Shown: positions 1 through 5,492, numbered from the stretch's first letter. The stretch: DNA of 5,492 nt from CAYSND01 sp964642235 (GCA_964642235.1 CAZXOP010000125.1:1-5492), one strand, 5' to 3'. Program-made: numbers and translations. The notes: generated from the letters alone by a model not told the origin.

Positions 1-394
1 ACATAACTCCTATCATCGTATGGAAGGGTGTTCCGGTAATGAAATGGATTACACAGGTGGTAATCACACTCATTAGGACTATCCCCATGGCAAGTAGATT
101 TTTAGAGAGCCCCCCCTTCTTAAATGAGGAGAAGAAGCTCGGACCGACTTGCAGTCCAAGCGAATAGACAAAGAGTATCAGACCAAAATCTTTTATAAAA
201 TGCAATATATGCTCGTCTATTCCCAAGCCAAAATGCCCTGCAAATATACCCACAAAGAGAATCCAAGTTACTCCAAGTGATATTCCGAAAATTTTAACCT
301 TTCCTAAAGCAATCCCTGCTGCAATTACTAATGCTAAGATAAAAATGGAGTGGGCTATCCCTTCTCCTAATAATAAAGTTTCAAACCAGTTCAT
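1..394 (-). CDS. AspT/YidE-family membrane transporter (aspartate:alanine exchanger family), N-terminal part, cut by the window edge
   Basis: The 131 visible codons begin MNWFETLLLGEG and are strongly hydrophobic, with likely membrane segments near residues 14-32, 38-56, 66-82 and 100-120. The segment GLQVGPSFF at residues 80-88, following a third hydrophobic stretch, is the signature I associate with the duplicated YidE/YbjL domain of the aspartate:alanine exchanger (AAE) family; full proteins are usually about 550 residues, often with central RCK/TrkA_C regulatory domains that would lie outside this window. Members sit in the inner membrane; AspT exchanges aspartate for alanine, but the substrate of most Bacteroidetes homologues is not known and cannot be read here. 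The start lies 2 bp after the fbp stop, with a purine run (GAAAGAGAG) just upstream inside the end of fbp, so co-transcription and translational coupling with fbp are likely. No frameshift is seen in the visible part. Confidence 0.85.
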   Translation of the reverse strand, partial: MNWFETLLLGEGIAHSIFILALVIAAGIALGKVKIFGISLGVTWILFVGIFAGHFGLGIDEHILHFIKDFGLILFVYSLGLQVGPSFFSSFKKGGLSKNLLAMGIVLMSVITTCVIHFITGTPFHTMIGVM

Positions 395-396
395 AA

Positions 397-2355
397 TTAC
401 TCTCTTTCGCGAATTAATCCGTTTTTATATGCTGTCAATAATTTTTTTAAGTCATCTATCTGCCCCTGAAGTTCTCTCCCCACATCAGTATCTCTTACCA
501 TCTTTCTATTGCGAACAAACTCCACAACTTTGGTGGTCGATTTAATATCCACCCCTTCGTTAATAACTTTCTCCACAGACTCAAAAGGCTGATGCTGTAT
601 AAGTGTCAGTCCATGGGAGTTATATGTAAGAGTATATCCTGCTATTCCCGTTTCGGACTGATAGGCTTTAGAGTAACCACCATCTATCACCAAGAGTTTG
701 CCATTAGCTTTTATCGGGGTCTCCCCCTTTTTGGTTTTTACCGGAATGTGGCCATTTATAATGTGCGAATGTTCATCCTCTATCCCGAACTCCTTTAAAA
801 TCTTTTCGCAAATCTCCTGTTGCTCTTTATATTTATAATAATGCCCCTTTGCCTCTTCATGAGTGTTTTTGTCTGAGATAAAATACCTCTCGAAAGTGGT
901 CATTTTATTCTTATCAAATGGGGGAGTATAAGGTCCACACCAGAGATACCAGACATAATCGAGTGCATATTGTTTCAAATCAGAGTCATCATCAGAGTAA
1001 TAAGCTATCCTGACTATCTGATCTATCTTGTCAAACAAAGCCTTTCCTGAGAACTCCTCACCAAGGATATTAAACTTCTTGAATGAGCCATCTTCGTTAA
1101 GAGGGAATGAGCCATGGAAAAGGAGGTTAGAGTTTCTGACGAGATATAGTGCCCCTTTTGTATATAAACAACCAATATGTTTAGCGAGTTTTGAGTTGTT
1201 GGTAAAACTGCTTAACAGCTTGTTTACGACCTCTTTCTCTTCCGAAGTCAGTCTGTAAGGGTCTTTTGGATCAATGGTGGGGAAGTTTGTATCCCTGAGA
1301 GGGTGCTCTTTCCCTTCGAGAACAATGTTCCCTTTTTCATAATCGATAAGGTGGAGCAGTCTCCTCTCTTCCATTCCAAACTCTTTCCTATTCTGAATAA
1401 CCTCCCCTTCGAGCTTAAACTGAATAATGGCAATAGCTTTATGCATCCTCGCAATCAACCCTATCTGTTTATGGTCAAGCGGGTCGTTCTCCTCGATTTT
1501 AGGATGGAATCGGGTGCAAGGGTCATCTCCATAAACATCCATTGCAAATGTAACTAAGGGCATTAGGTTAATTCCATAACCATCTTCTAAGGTCTCAAGG
1601 TTAGCATATCTTAAAGAGATTCTAAGCACATTAGCCATACAAGCTGCACTTCCGGCAGCCGCCCCCATCCAAATAAGATCGTGATTTCCCCACTGAATGT
1701 CCACATTATGGAAATTACAGAGCATCTCCATAATCAAATGGGCTCCGGGACCTCTGTCGTAAATATCCCCTATAATATGGAGGGAGTCTATGGTAAGTCT
1801 CTGAATCACATAAGAAATCGCTATAATAAAATGATCGGCACGCCCTGTGGAGATTATGGTATTAAGAATAGCATAGAGGTACTGCTGTTTGTCCGGCTCG
1901 CTGACAGATTCGTGAAGTAACTCCTGGATGATATACGAATACTCTTTTGGGAGGGCTTTTTGAACTTTGGAACGGGTATATTTAGAGGTAACTGCTTCGA
2001 GAACCTTAATGACCTGGACAAGTTTTATCTTGTACCAGTCTTCGATGTTACTCTCTGTTTGATTAACTAATTTTAGTTTCTTTTCAGGATAATAGATAAG
2101 GGTACAAAGCTCCTGCTTTTCGCTTTCACGAAGATTAGGACCAAATACCTCCTCTACTTTTCGTCTTATAACACCTGAGGCATTCCTTAAAACATGCTGG
2201 AAAGCCTCATACTCCCCATGGAGATCGGTAACGAAATGTTCCGTCCCTTTTGGGAGGTTTAAAATAGCTTCAAGATTTATAATTTCGGTAGATGCCGCCT
2301 GAATGGTCGGGAAATTCTTTGCCAATAATTGCAAATATTTTAACTCCTTATCCAT
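397..2355 (-). CDS. fbp: Fructose-1,6-bisphosphatase class III
   Basis: Hydrolyses fructose 1,6-bisphosphate to fructose 6-phosphate and phosphate, the committed gluconeogenic step, in the cytoplasm. The 652-residue product matches the length of the class III family (about 640-670 residues), which is unrelated to the classical Fbp and GlpX enzymes and has a calcineurin-like metallophosphatase core. Visible core motifs in order: DLHGEYEAF (residues 44-52, Asp44 and His46), GDIYDRGPG (196-204, Asp197 and Asp200), WGNHDLIWMG (222-231, Asn224, His225, Asp226), FHG (413-415) and NGHIPVK (534-540, His536), followed by IDGGYSKAYQ (557-566). These are the expected metal and phosphate ligands; the family is typically manganese-dependent. 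The start MDKELKYLQLL fits the family N-terminus and lies about 15 nt downstream of the expected transcription start of a strong promoter match. The frame is intact. The transporter gene follows after 2 bp. Identification is secure; the metal dependence is family knowledge. Confidence 0.97.
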   Translation of the reverse strand: MDKELKYLQLLAKNFPTIQAASTEIINLEAILNLPKGTEHFVTDLHGEYEAFQHVLRNASGVIRRKVEEVFGPNLRESEKQELCTLIYYPEKKLKLVNQTESNIEDWYKIKLVQVIKVLEAVTSKYTRSKVQKALPKEYSYIIQELLHESVSEPDKQQYLYAILNTIISTGRADHFIIAISYVIQRLTIDSLHIIGDIYDRGPGAHLIMEMLCNFHNVDIQWGNHDLIWMGAAAGSAACMANVLRISLRYANLETLEDGYGINLMPLVTFAMDVYGDDPCTRFHPKIEENDPLDHKQIGLIARMHKAIAIIQFKLEGEVIQNRKEFGMEERRLLHLIDYEKGNIVLEGKEHPLRDTNFPTIDPKDPYRLTSEEKEVVNKLLSSFTNNSKLAKHIGCLYTKGALYLVRNSNLLFHGSFPLNEDGSFKKFNILGEEFSGKALFDKIDQIVRIAYYSDDDSDLKQYALDYVWYLWCGPYTPPFDKNKMTTFERYFISDKNTHEEAKGHYYKYKEQQEICEKILKEFGIEDEHSHIINGHIPVKTKKGETPIKANGKLLVIDGGYSKAYQSETGIAGYTLTYNSHGLTLIQHQPFESVEKVINEGVDIKSTTKVVEFVRNRKMVRDTDVGRELQGQIDDLKKLLTAYKNGLIRERE

Positions 2356-2375
2356 AAATAGATTATTAATATATG

Positions 2376-2407
2376 CAAATATAGCAAATTAAATCTCCCC
2401 AATCAAA
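2376..2407 (-). promoter_or_regulatory. Bacteroidetes-type promoter for fbp and the downstream transporter gene
   Basis: On the minus strand, TTTG (2407-2404) is followed after exactly 20 bp by TATATTTG (2383-2376), a full match to the Bacteroidetes primary sigma factor consensus TTTG / TAnnTTTG. A transcription start a few bases downstream, near 2370, would give a leader of about 15 nt before the fbp ATG. The -33 box overlaps the last codons and stop of the MATE gene. This suggests that fbp is transcribed separately from rsgA-MATE although only 47 bp separate the genes. The consensus is established for the phylum; its use here is inferred. Confidence 0.75.
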
Positions 2408-3698
2408 GTCTTGCGAATACTTGTTTTTTAGCTGCAAAACTCATGTATAGCGTTCTGACCAGCAGATGAGCGAAGTATGCATACCAAAGAGCCTGTATTC
2501 CGATATTCCCTTTTAGGATAAAATAGATCGAGAAGAAGGCTATGCAGGCAAATATCATCCCGTTTCTAACTGCTTTGGTGGCGGTGGCACCGATATATAT
2601 CCCGTCCCACATAAATGCTGCACAACTAATAAGGGGCATAAAGACAAGCCAGATTAAAAATGGTCGTGCCCCCGCTACCACATCGGCATTAGTGGTCATA
2701 ACCTTAACCATCCACTCCCCAAGGAAGGCATAAGCGACCGTGGAGACTAACCCTATGGCGAAAGCCCAATAGAAAAGGTATTTGACCGCCTTTGATAAGG
2801 CAGGTTTATCTCTTGCTCCAATATATTTCCCTGATAGGGCCTCCCCTGCATAAGCAAACCCATCTATAAAATAAGAGTAGAGGAGGAGAAGTTTCATCAT
2901 GATAGAGCTAACTGCAAGGAGAGTATCTCCATAATGTGCCGCTAAAGAGGTGAAGCCGGAGTAAATCGCCATAAAACAGAGGGAGCGGATAAAGAGATTT
3001 CCGTTCATGGAGTAGAAGGACTTCATCTCTCGGAACTTTACGGAGTTCTTTACATCGAAATAACGGAAGAGCTTTTTATAATATTTCCTAAATAGTATAA
3101 TTGCCAGAGTAAGTCCGGTGTATTGTGCTATGACCGTTCCTAATGCAATCCCTGCGAAACCAAGAGGAGTGTAGAGTCCAAGCCATATCCCAAGTCCCAA
3201 ATTGAGCACATTGACAGTGATATCGAGCACCATCGGAGAGATGGTGTTTTGCATCCCGATAAACCACCCTTTGAACACGAAGAGCGAAAGTGTTGCAGGG
3301 GCAGCCCAAACTCGAATAAAGAAGTATTGTCTTGCAAACCCTTCCACTTCCGGAGAGCAGTCAATAAAGAGGAAGCAGAGCTCCACGAAGAGGTATTGTA
3401 TTGCCCAAATAAGCATTGCGGAAGCAAGAGCAGTCGCTATCCCTTGTGTAAAGTACCTTATGGAATCGCGAAAGTCCTTTCTACCGTAGGATTGGGCTGT
3501 AAGCCCTCCGGTCCCTACGCGAAGGAACCCGAAGTTCCAGTAAAGGAGATCGAAAAGCATTGTCCCAATGGCAATACCCCCTATGGCAGCAGCATTTCCC
3601 AAACGCCCCGATATCGCAATATCCACTATCCCTACAAGCGGAACAGTGATATTGGCTATAATACTTGGAACTGAAAGCCTTAAAATTCTACGATTCAT
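2403..3698 (-). CDS. MATE-family efflux transporter, DinF-like
   Basis: A 431-residue inner-membrane protein with roughly twelve hydrophobic segments, as expected for multidrug and toxic compound extrusion (MATE) antiporters, which expel organic cations or other compounds in exchange for Na+ or H+. The N-terminus LSVPSIIANITVPLVGIVDIAISGRLG (given in part: LSVPSIIANI at 8-17) carries the conserved Pro11 and Asp26 of transmembrane helix 1. Further family features are GTGGLTAQSYGRKD (62-75), WFIGMQNT (145-152), LDITVNVLNLGLG (158-170, with Asp159 in helix 5), DGFAYAGEALSGKY (279-292, start of the second half) and WDGIYIGATAT (364-374). The sequence resembles the DinF subgroup more than NorM, but the substrate is unknown. 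The ATG overlaps the rsgA TGA in the sequence ATGA, so translation is probably coupled to rsgA. No terminator is visible in the 47 bp after the stop. The gene is complete. Confidence 0.92.
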   Translation of the reverse strand: MNRRILRLSVPSIIANITVPLVGIVDIAISGRLGNAAAIGGIAIGTMLFDLLYWNFGFLRVGTGGLTAQSYGRKDFRDSIRYFTQGIATALASAMLIWAIQYLFVELCFLFIDCSPEVEGFARQYFFIRVWAAPATLSLFVFKGWFIGMQNTISPMVLDITVNVLNLGLGIWLGLYTPLGFAGIALGTVIAQYTGLTLAIILFRKYYKKLFRYFDVKNSVKFREMKSFYSMNGNLFIRSLCFMAIYSGFTSLAAHYGDTLLAVSSIMMKLLLLYSYFIDGFAYAGEALSGKYIGARDKPALSKAVKYLFYWAFAIGLVSTVAYAFLGEWMVKVMTTNADVVAGARPFLIWLVFMPLISCAAFMWDGIYIGATATKAVRNGMIFACIAFFSIYFILKGNIGIQALWYAYFAHLLVRTLYMSFAAKKQVFARL

Positions 3699-4663
3699 CT
3701 ATATTTTCCCCCCTCCTCGAGCATTCCTAAATATGAATTATATCTTTCAGGTGAGATTTCACCTGCGTCAACAGCATCTTTAACAGCACAATCCGGCTCA
3801 TGTGTATGGGTACATGGCATAAACTTACAATGGTCCATAACCTTCAGCATCTCCGGAAAATAGGTAGAGACCTCCTCCGGTGCTACATCAATAAGTCCAA
3901 ACCCTCGAAGGCCCGGAGTATCAACAATATATCCCCCTGACTCCAATCGGTGCATTTCATAAAATGTCGTGGTATGTCTCCCCTGAAGGTGGTAGTCTGA
4001 AATCTCTGCTATCTTAGGGGACAATGAGGGGTCTAAGGCCTTGATAAGGGACGACTTCCCCACTCCTGAAATTCCGGAGAACAATGAGATACGCACCTGA
4101 CTGCTTCTGCACTCCTCTCTCAGCTCTTCGATTCCGCTTCCGTTGAGGACAGAGAGTTCCAATATCTGATAACCTGCTCCGTTATAAACTTGCTTGAAGT
4201 AATTCAACAGCTCTGCATGCTCCTCACCATATAAATCCATTTTGTTCAGAAGAATCTTTACCGGGACTCTGTATGCCTCGCAAGTGGCTAAGAACCTATC
4301 AATAAAGGCCCACTTGGTCTCTGGAAAATCGAGAGTTACCACCAGATATGCCTTATCTATGTTTGCAGCGATTATATGTGCCTGACGTGAAAGGTTTGAG
4401 GATTTGCGAATAATGTAATTCTTCCTCGGAAGGATATTTTTTATTGCCCCACTCCCTGTCGGTTCCCCTTGTTCATCCACCGGCAACTCATACTCCACTA
4501 AATCCCCTACAGCCAATGGGTTTGTGGCGGAGCTCTCTTTAAGCCTTAACCTTCCCCTTACTGTGGCTGAAAAGAGCCTCCACTCAGGAAGTTCCGACAA
4601 GAGGTAATGACTACCTGTATGTTTAATAACTGTTGCCGTGCCTTGTTTCATTGTTCTACTCAT
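3695..4663 (-). CDS. rsgA: Small ribosomal subunit biogenesis GTPase RsgA (YjeQ)
   Basis: A circularly permuted GTPase that acts late in 30S subunit maturation, binding near the decoding centre and releasing assembly factors on GTP hydrolysis. The 322-residue product has an N-terminal OB-fold region (about 1-85) and the permuted order of GTPase motifs: G4 NKMD (140-143) comes before G1 GISGVGKSS (197-205), then G2 in GRHTTT (228-233) and G3 DTPG (248-251). The C-terminal zinc-binding motif is complete: Cys279, Cys284, His286 and Cys292 in the C-x4-C-x-H-x5-C arrangement. The listed start MSRTMKQG is the longest; Met5 (ATG at 4651-4649) is an attractive alternative, because a likely -10-type element at 4678-4685 would leave only about 8-10 nt before Met1 but about 20 nt before Met5. 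The gene heads the rsgA-MATE pair; its stop overlaps the next start by 4 bp. Function is secure, the exact start is not. Confidence 0.96.
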   Translation of the reverse strand: MSRTMKQGTATVIKHTGSHYLLSELPEWRLFSATVRGRLRLKESSATNPLAVGDLVEYELPVDEQGEPTGSGAIKNILPRKNYIIRKSSNLSRQAHIIAANIDKAYLVVTLDFPETKWAFIDRFLATCEAYRVPVKILLNKMDLYGEEHAELLNYFKQVYNGAGYQILELSVLNGSGIEELREECRSSQVRISLFSGISGVGKSSLIKALDPSLSPKIAEISDYHLQGRHTTTFYEMHRLESGGYIVDTPGLRGFGLIDVAPEEVSTYFPEMLKVMDHCKFMPCTHTHEPDCAVKDAVDAGEISPERYNSYLGMLEEGGKYR

Positions 4664-4677
4664 CTCTTTAACCGCCG

Positions 4678-4685
4678 CGAAGATA
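4678..4685 (-). promoter_or_regulatory. rsgA: Probable -7 element of the rsgA promoter
   Basis: The minus strand reads TTCGTATCTTCGC, with TATCTTCG matching the Bacteroidetes -7 consensus TAnnTTTG at all but one fixed position. It lies 15 bp upstream of the longest rsgA start. I find no TTTG at the expected distance of 19-21 bp upstream, where the sequence is CAGGG-like, so the -33 half is poor. It is the best promoter candidate for the rsgA-MATE pair. Confidence 0.5.
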
Positions 4686-4740
4686 CGAATTTGTATAAAA
4701 TCCGCCCTGATAAATTTACTTTCTCGGTAATATTTTGTGA

Positions 4741-5076
4741 AATTATGGGGGGTGGGGTTATGGTGTCATCACAGACTCGTTCCGTGATCCACTTTGGCAT
4801 TGTGGGCTTTTTTCCGCAACCTCATTCTTCGTTATCATCGCATATTTAGCTGCTAACCTCAACCCTAAAGATAATATGCCTATAGAGTACGGAAGGTTCG
4901 ACTCTTCGCTCACCAAGTTCCTTAACTCTATAGGCATATTATCGCATCGCTTGCAGACCCTCTCTATTACCTCTTGTAAGTTAATGAATCGTTTATATCA
5001 TGGATGTCTGTTTTATTCCGCAATCTCCCCTTGCCTCGCAACACATACCCAAGAACAGATAATAACATTATATTAA
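4741..5076 (+). other. Open frame without a start codon near its beginning; probable intergenic repeat or remnant rather than a gene
   Basis: A stop-free frame of 111 codons runs from just after a TGA at 4738-4740 to a TAA at 5074-5076. The first ATG in frame is at 4876, leaving a 66-residue candidate starting MPIEYGRFDSSL. Upstream of it the frame reads VITDSFRDPLWHCGL (from 4765), which resembles peptides commonly obtained when dispersed intergenic repeats of many bacteria are translated. I recognise no protein family. The 19-bp perfect inverted repeat at 4870-4943 lies inside the candidate gene, which is unusual for coding sequence, and there is no ribosome binding site or clear promoter. 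I therefore favour a noncoding repeat unit; a degraded or lineage-specific small gene is possible. Confidence 0.3.
4870..4943. repeat. Perfect 19-bp inverted repeat with 36-bp spacer
   Basis: GATAATATGCCTATAGAGT at 4870-4888 is repeated as an exact reverse complement at 4925-4943. After an unpaired 2 by 3 nt internal loop, GGAA (4891-4894) can pair with TTCC (4918-4921), lengthening the stem inside the spacer. No T-run follows on either strand, so it is not a standard intrinsic terminator. The two perfect arms suggest recent origin or selection. It could be a mobile-element end pair, a recombinase or regulator site, or an RNA hairpin. Confidence 0.9.
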
Positions 5077-5103
5077 ATAAAAAGTGAGCTACTTACGGTT
5101 TGA

Positions 5104-5148
5104 ATTATCATGATATTTTCAAGTAACACTTGAGATTATCATAATAAT
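5104..5148. repeat. Long imperfect hairpin with 21-nt arms and a 3-nt loop
   Basis: The left arm (5104-5124, ending TCAAGT) and right arm (5128-5148, beginning ACTTGA) flank the loop AAC. Of 21 positions, 18 are Watson-Crick pairs; the exceptions are C5109 against A, T5116 against T, and a T5118-G pair that would be a G-U wobble in a plus-strand RNA. The hairpin is not followed by a T-run on either strand, so a terminator is unlikely. Confidence 0.8.
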
Positions 5149-5195
5149 ATGAAGTGTGAAATAATTTAAATAGTAACACATTATATATTGAGATT
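5122..5195. repeat. Paired short direct repeats AGTAACAC and TTGAGATT
   Basis: AGTAACAC occurs at 5122-5129 and 5172-5179, and TTGAGATT follows each copy, at 5130-5137 and 5188-5195. The second pair has 8 extra bases between the two motifs. Two shared octamers in the same order suggest a partial local duplication that later diverged, although AT-rich sequence makes chance similarity possible. The first copy is part of the hairpin at 5104-5148; the second runs up to the first of the three related hairpins. Confidence 0.45.
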
Positions 5196-5199
5196 GTGT

Positions 5200-5252
5200 G
5201 AGGATGTTTGCACCAAAACCGCTCTACATACAATATAAATGCAAACATCCTC
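5200..5252. repeat. Stem-loop 1 of the tandem set, perfect 13-bp arms
   Basis: GAGGATGTTTGCA (5200-5212) and its exact complement TGCAAACATCCTC (5240-5252) enclose a 27-nt loop. On the minus strand the right arm follows AAGGA, giving an AAGGAGGATG sequence, but the short frame this opens is not convincing as a gene. Confidence 0.9.
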
Positions 5253-5255
5253 CTT

Positions 5256-5273
5256 AAAAAAGGCAAATATGCC
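5256..5273 (-). terminator. Weak intrinsic-terminator-like hairpin with T-run, minus strand
   Basis: On the minus strand GGCA-TATT-TGCC (5273-5262) is followed directly by six T residues (5261-5256). The stem is only 4 bp, so termination would be weak. It would act on a transcript entering from the right of the window, away from rsgA by about 600 bp. Confidence 0.3.
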
Positions 5274-5283
5274 AAAAATCAGT

Positions 5284-5333
5284 CTATGTTCGCGTCTATT
5301 CCTTGCCACAGAGCATTTTAGGTGCTAACATAG
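5284..5333. repeat. Stem-loop 2 of the tandem set, 15-nt arms with wobble pairs
   Basis: CTATGTT (5284-5290) pairs with AACATAG (5327-5333). After one mismatch, GCGTCTA (5292-5298) pairs with TAGGTGC (5319-5325), using two positions that would be G-U wobbles in a plus-strand RNA (G5294-T5323, T5295-G5322). The loop in this longer fold is 20 nt. It is the most diverged of the three copies, but its geometry and position fit the series. Confidence 0.7.
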
Positions 5334-5364
5334 TCATAATAAAATACTGTTCTGCATAAACCAT

Positions 5365-5417
5365 GTGTAGGTTTGCATCAAATCTTCGCTATATGCATTC
5401 TACGTGCAAACCTCCTC
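5365..5417. repeat. Stem-loop 3 of the tandem set, 9-bp perfect inner arms
   Basis: AGGTTTGCA (5369-5377) and TGCAAACCT (5405-5413) enclose a 27-nt loop; two more of the four outer positions also pair. Against stem-loop 1 the arm position T5205-A5247 is replaced by G5370-C5412, a compensatory change that keeps the pairing. TAGGTTTG at 5368-5375 also fits the TAnnTTTG promoter element on the plus strand, but without a -33 partner. Confidence 0.85.
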
Positions 5418-5437
5418 ATCAAAGTCAAATCTTCCCT

Positions 5438-5474
5438 GAAACCTTTCGAGACATTTAAATCTCGGAAGAGTTTC
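5438..5474. repeat. Strong hairpin near the right edge
   Basis: GAAACCTTTCGAGA (5438-5451) pairs with TCTCGGAAGAGTTTC (5460-5474) over 14 pairs, with one bulged base (A5469) and one T5446-G5465 pair that is a wobble in a plus-strand RNA. The loop CATTTAAA is 8 nt. It is followed by TGGGGGC on the plus strand and by CAGGGAAG on the minus strand, so it is not a standard intrinsic terminator. The arm sequences are unrelated to the TTTGCA palindromes to its left. Confidence 0.75.
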
Positions 5475-5492
5475 TGGGGGCGTACTCGGCCA

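Larger units (their letters stand above)
5200..5417. repeat. Tandem set of three related stem-loops with a regular period of 82-83 bp
   Basis: Three palindromes with the arm core RKGTTYGCR and its complement lie at 5200-5252, 5284-5333 and 5365-5417. The cores measure 45, 46 and 45 bp, with centres at 5226, 5308.5 and 5391, so spacing is 82.5 bp in both intervals. The first and third have loops of exactly 27 nt that agree at 16 of 27 positions; the second and third loops share a run close to GCATTYTASG. Sequence between the palindromes is poorly conserved, so the palindromes are the retained part. Nature unknown: structured RNA, operator array or palindromic repeat family. Confidence 0.7.
4664..5492. 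other. 829-bp region without a convincing gene, rich in inverted repeats
   Basis: Upstream of rsgA the packed minus-strand block ends and no reading frame on either strand shows a recognisable protein. The left part (to about 5080) holds the rsgA promoter, a repeat-like open frame and a perfect inverted repeat. The right part (about 5104-5474) is AT-rich and holds five further stem-loops listed separately. No rRNA is recognised, no tRNA folds convincingly, and there are no CRISPR-type direct repeats. If a gene lies to the right of the window, this region would also contain its 5' or 3' flank; that cannot be seen. Confidence 0.7.

Noticed and set aside
3249..3674. 141-codon plus-strand frame opposite the MATE gene
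   Set aside because: It lies wholly antisense to a well-conserved gene, shows no recognisable family, and is explained as a shadow frame.
4788..4813. Plus-strand terminator-like TCCAC...GTGGG followed by a T-run
   Set aside because: Only four Watson-Crick pairs plus a wobble with a 9-nt loop, and no plus-strand gene upstream that it could serve.
4891..4915. tRNA-like 3' half: GGTTCGACTC followed by CACCA
   Set aside because: The T-loop consensus is present, but the flanking five-base stem pairs at only about three positions, no matching acceptor strand or anticodon arm is found upstream, and the segment is the spacer of a perfect inverted repeat.
5108..5248. Minus-strand 46-codon frame starting after AAGGAGG
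   Set aside because: The Shine-Dalgarno-like run abuts the ATG with no spacing, the phylum rarely relies on such sites, the translation is low-complexity AT-rich sequence, and the frame runs through two hairpins.
5200..5417. CRISPR array or integron attC sites
   Set aside because: The units are inverted rather than direct repeats, diverged from one another and spaced 82-83 bp apart; they lack the GTTRRRY/RYYYAAC core sites of attC and no cas or integrase gene is present.
5200..5417. Invertible promoter flanked by recombinase sites
   Set aside because: Single palindromes with 27-nt loops are too short for typical invertible segments, and no promoter with both boxes was found between the units. 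Inversion between outer arms cannot be excluded without read data.
5476..5492. Possible start of a tRNA or other RNA gene at the right edge (GGGGGCGTACTCGGCCA)
   Set aside because: It lacks the TRGCTC-type D-arm sequence in the right place and is cut by the window, so it cannot be supported.

Overview
The window reads as chromosomal DNA from a member of the Bacteroidetes, most likely the order Bacteroidales. Three things point there: the protein sequences themselves (a Firmicutes/Bacteroidetes-type class III fructose-1,6-bisphosphatase, a Bacteroidetes-like RsgA and an AspT/YidE-type transporter), start codons without a convincing Shine-Dalgarno sequence, and promoter-like sites of the TTTG / TAnnTTTG type used by this phylum. 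No genus can be named from sequence alone.

Bases 1-4663 are a tightly packed, entirely minus-strand block. In transcription order it holds rsgA (4663-3695, ribosome-maturation GTPase), a DinF-like MATE efflux protein (3698-2403, start overlapping the rsgA stop by 4 bp), fbp (2355-397, class III fructose-1,6-bisphosphatase) and the first 131 codons of an AspT/YidE-family membrane transporter (394 to the left edge), which begins 2 bp after the fbp stop. The spacing suggests two transcription units: rsgA-MATE from a promoter near 4680, and fbp-transporter from a very well-matched promoter at 2376-2407 whose -33 box lies in the last codons of the MATE gene. All four genes appear intact apart from the edge truncation. 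They are housekeeping or general physiology genes and do not form an obvious common pathway.

Bases 4664-5492 contain no convincing gene. The first part (about 4741-5076) is an open frame without an early start codon; it contains a peptide resembling translations of dispersed intergenic repeats, plus a perfect 19-bp inverted repeat. The second part (about 5104-5474) is AT-rich and unusually rich in stem-loops: a 21-nt-arm hairpin, then three related hairpins with near-constant geometry (about 45-nt cores, centres 82-83 bp apart), then another strong hairpin near the right edge. The three related hairpins are the most unusual thing here. They may be a tandem structured RNA, a set of operator-like palindromes, or a palindromic repeat family. 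The sequence does not decide between these, and no complete undescribed system can be demonstrated from this window.
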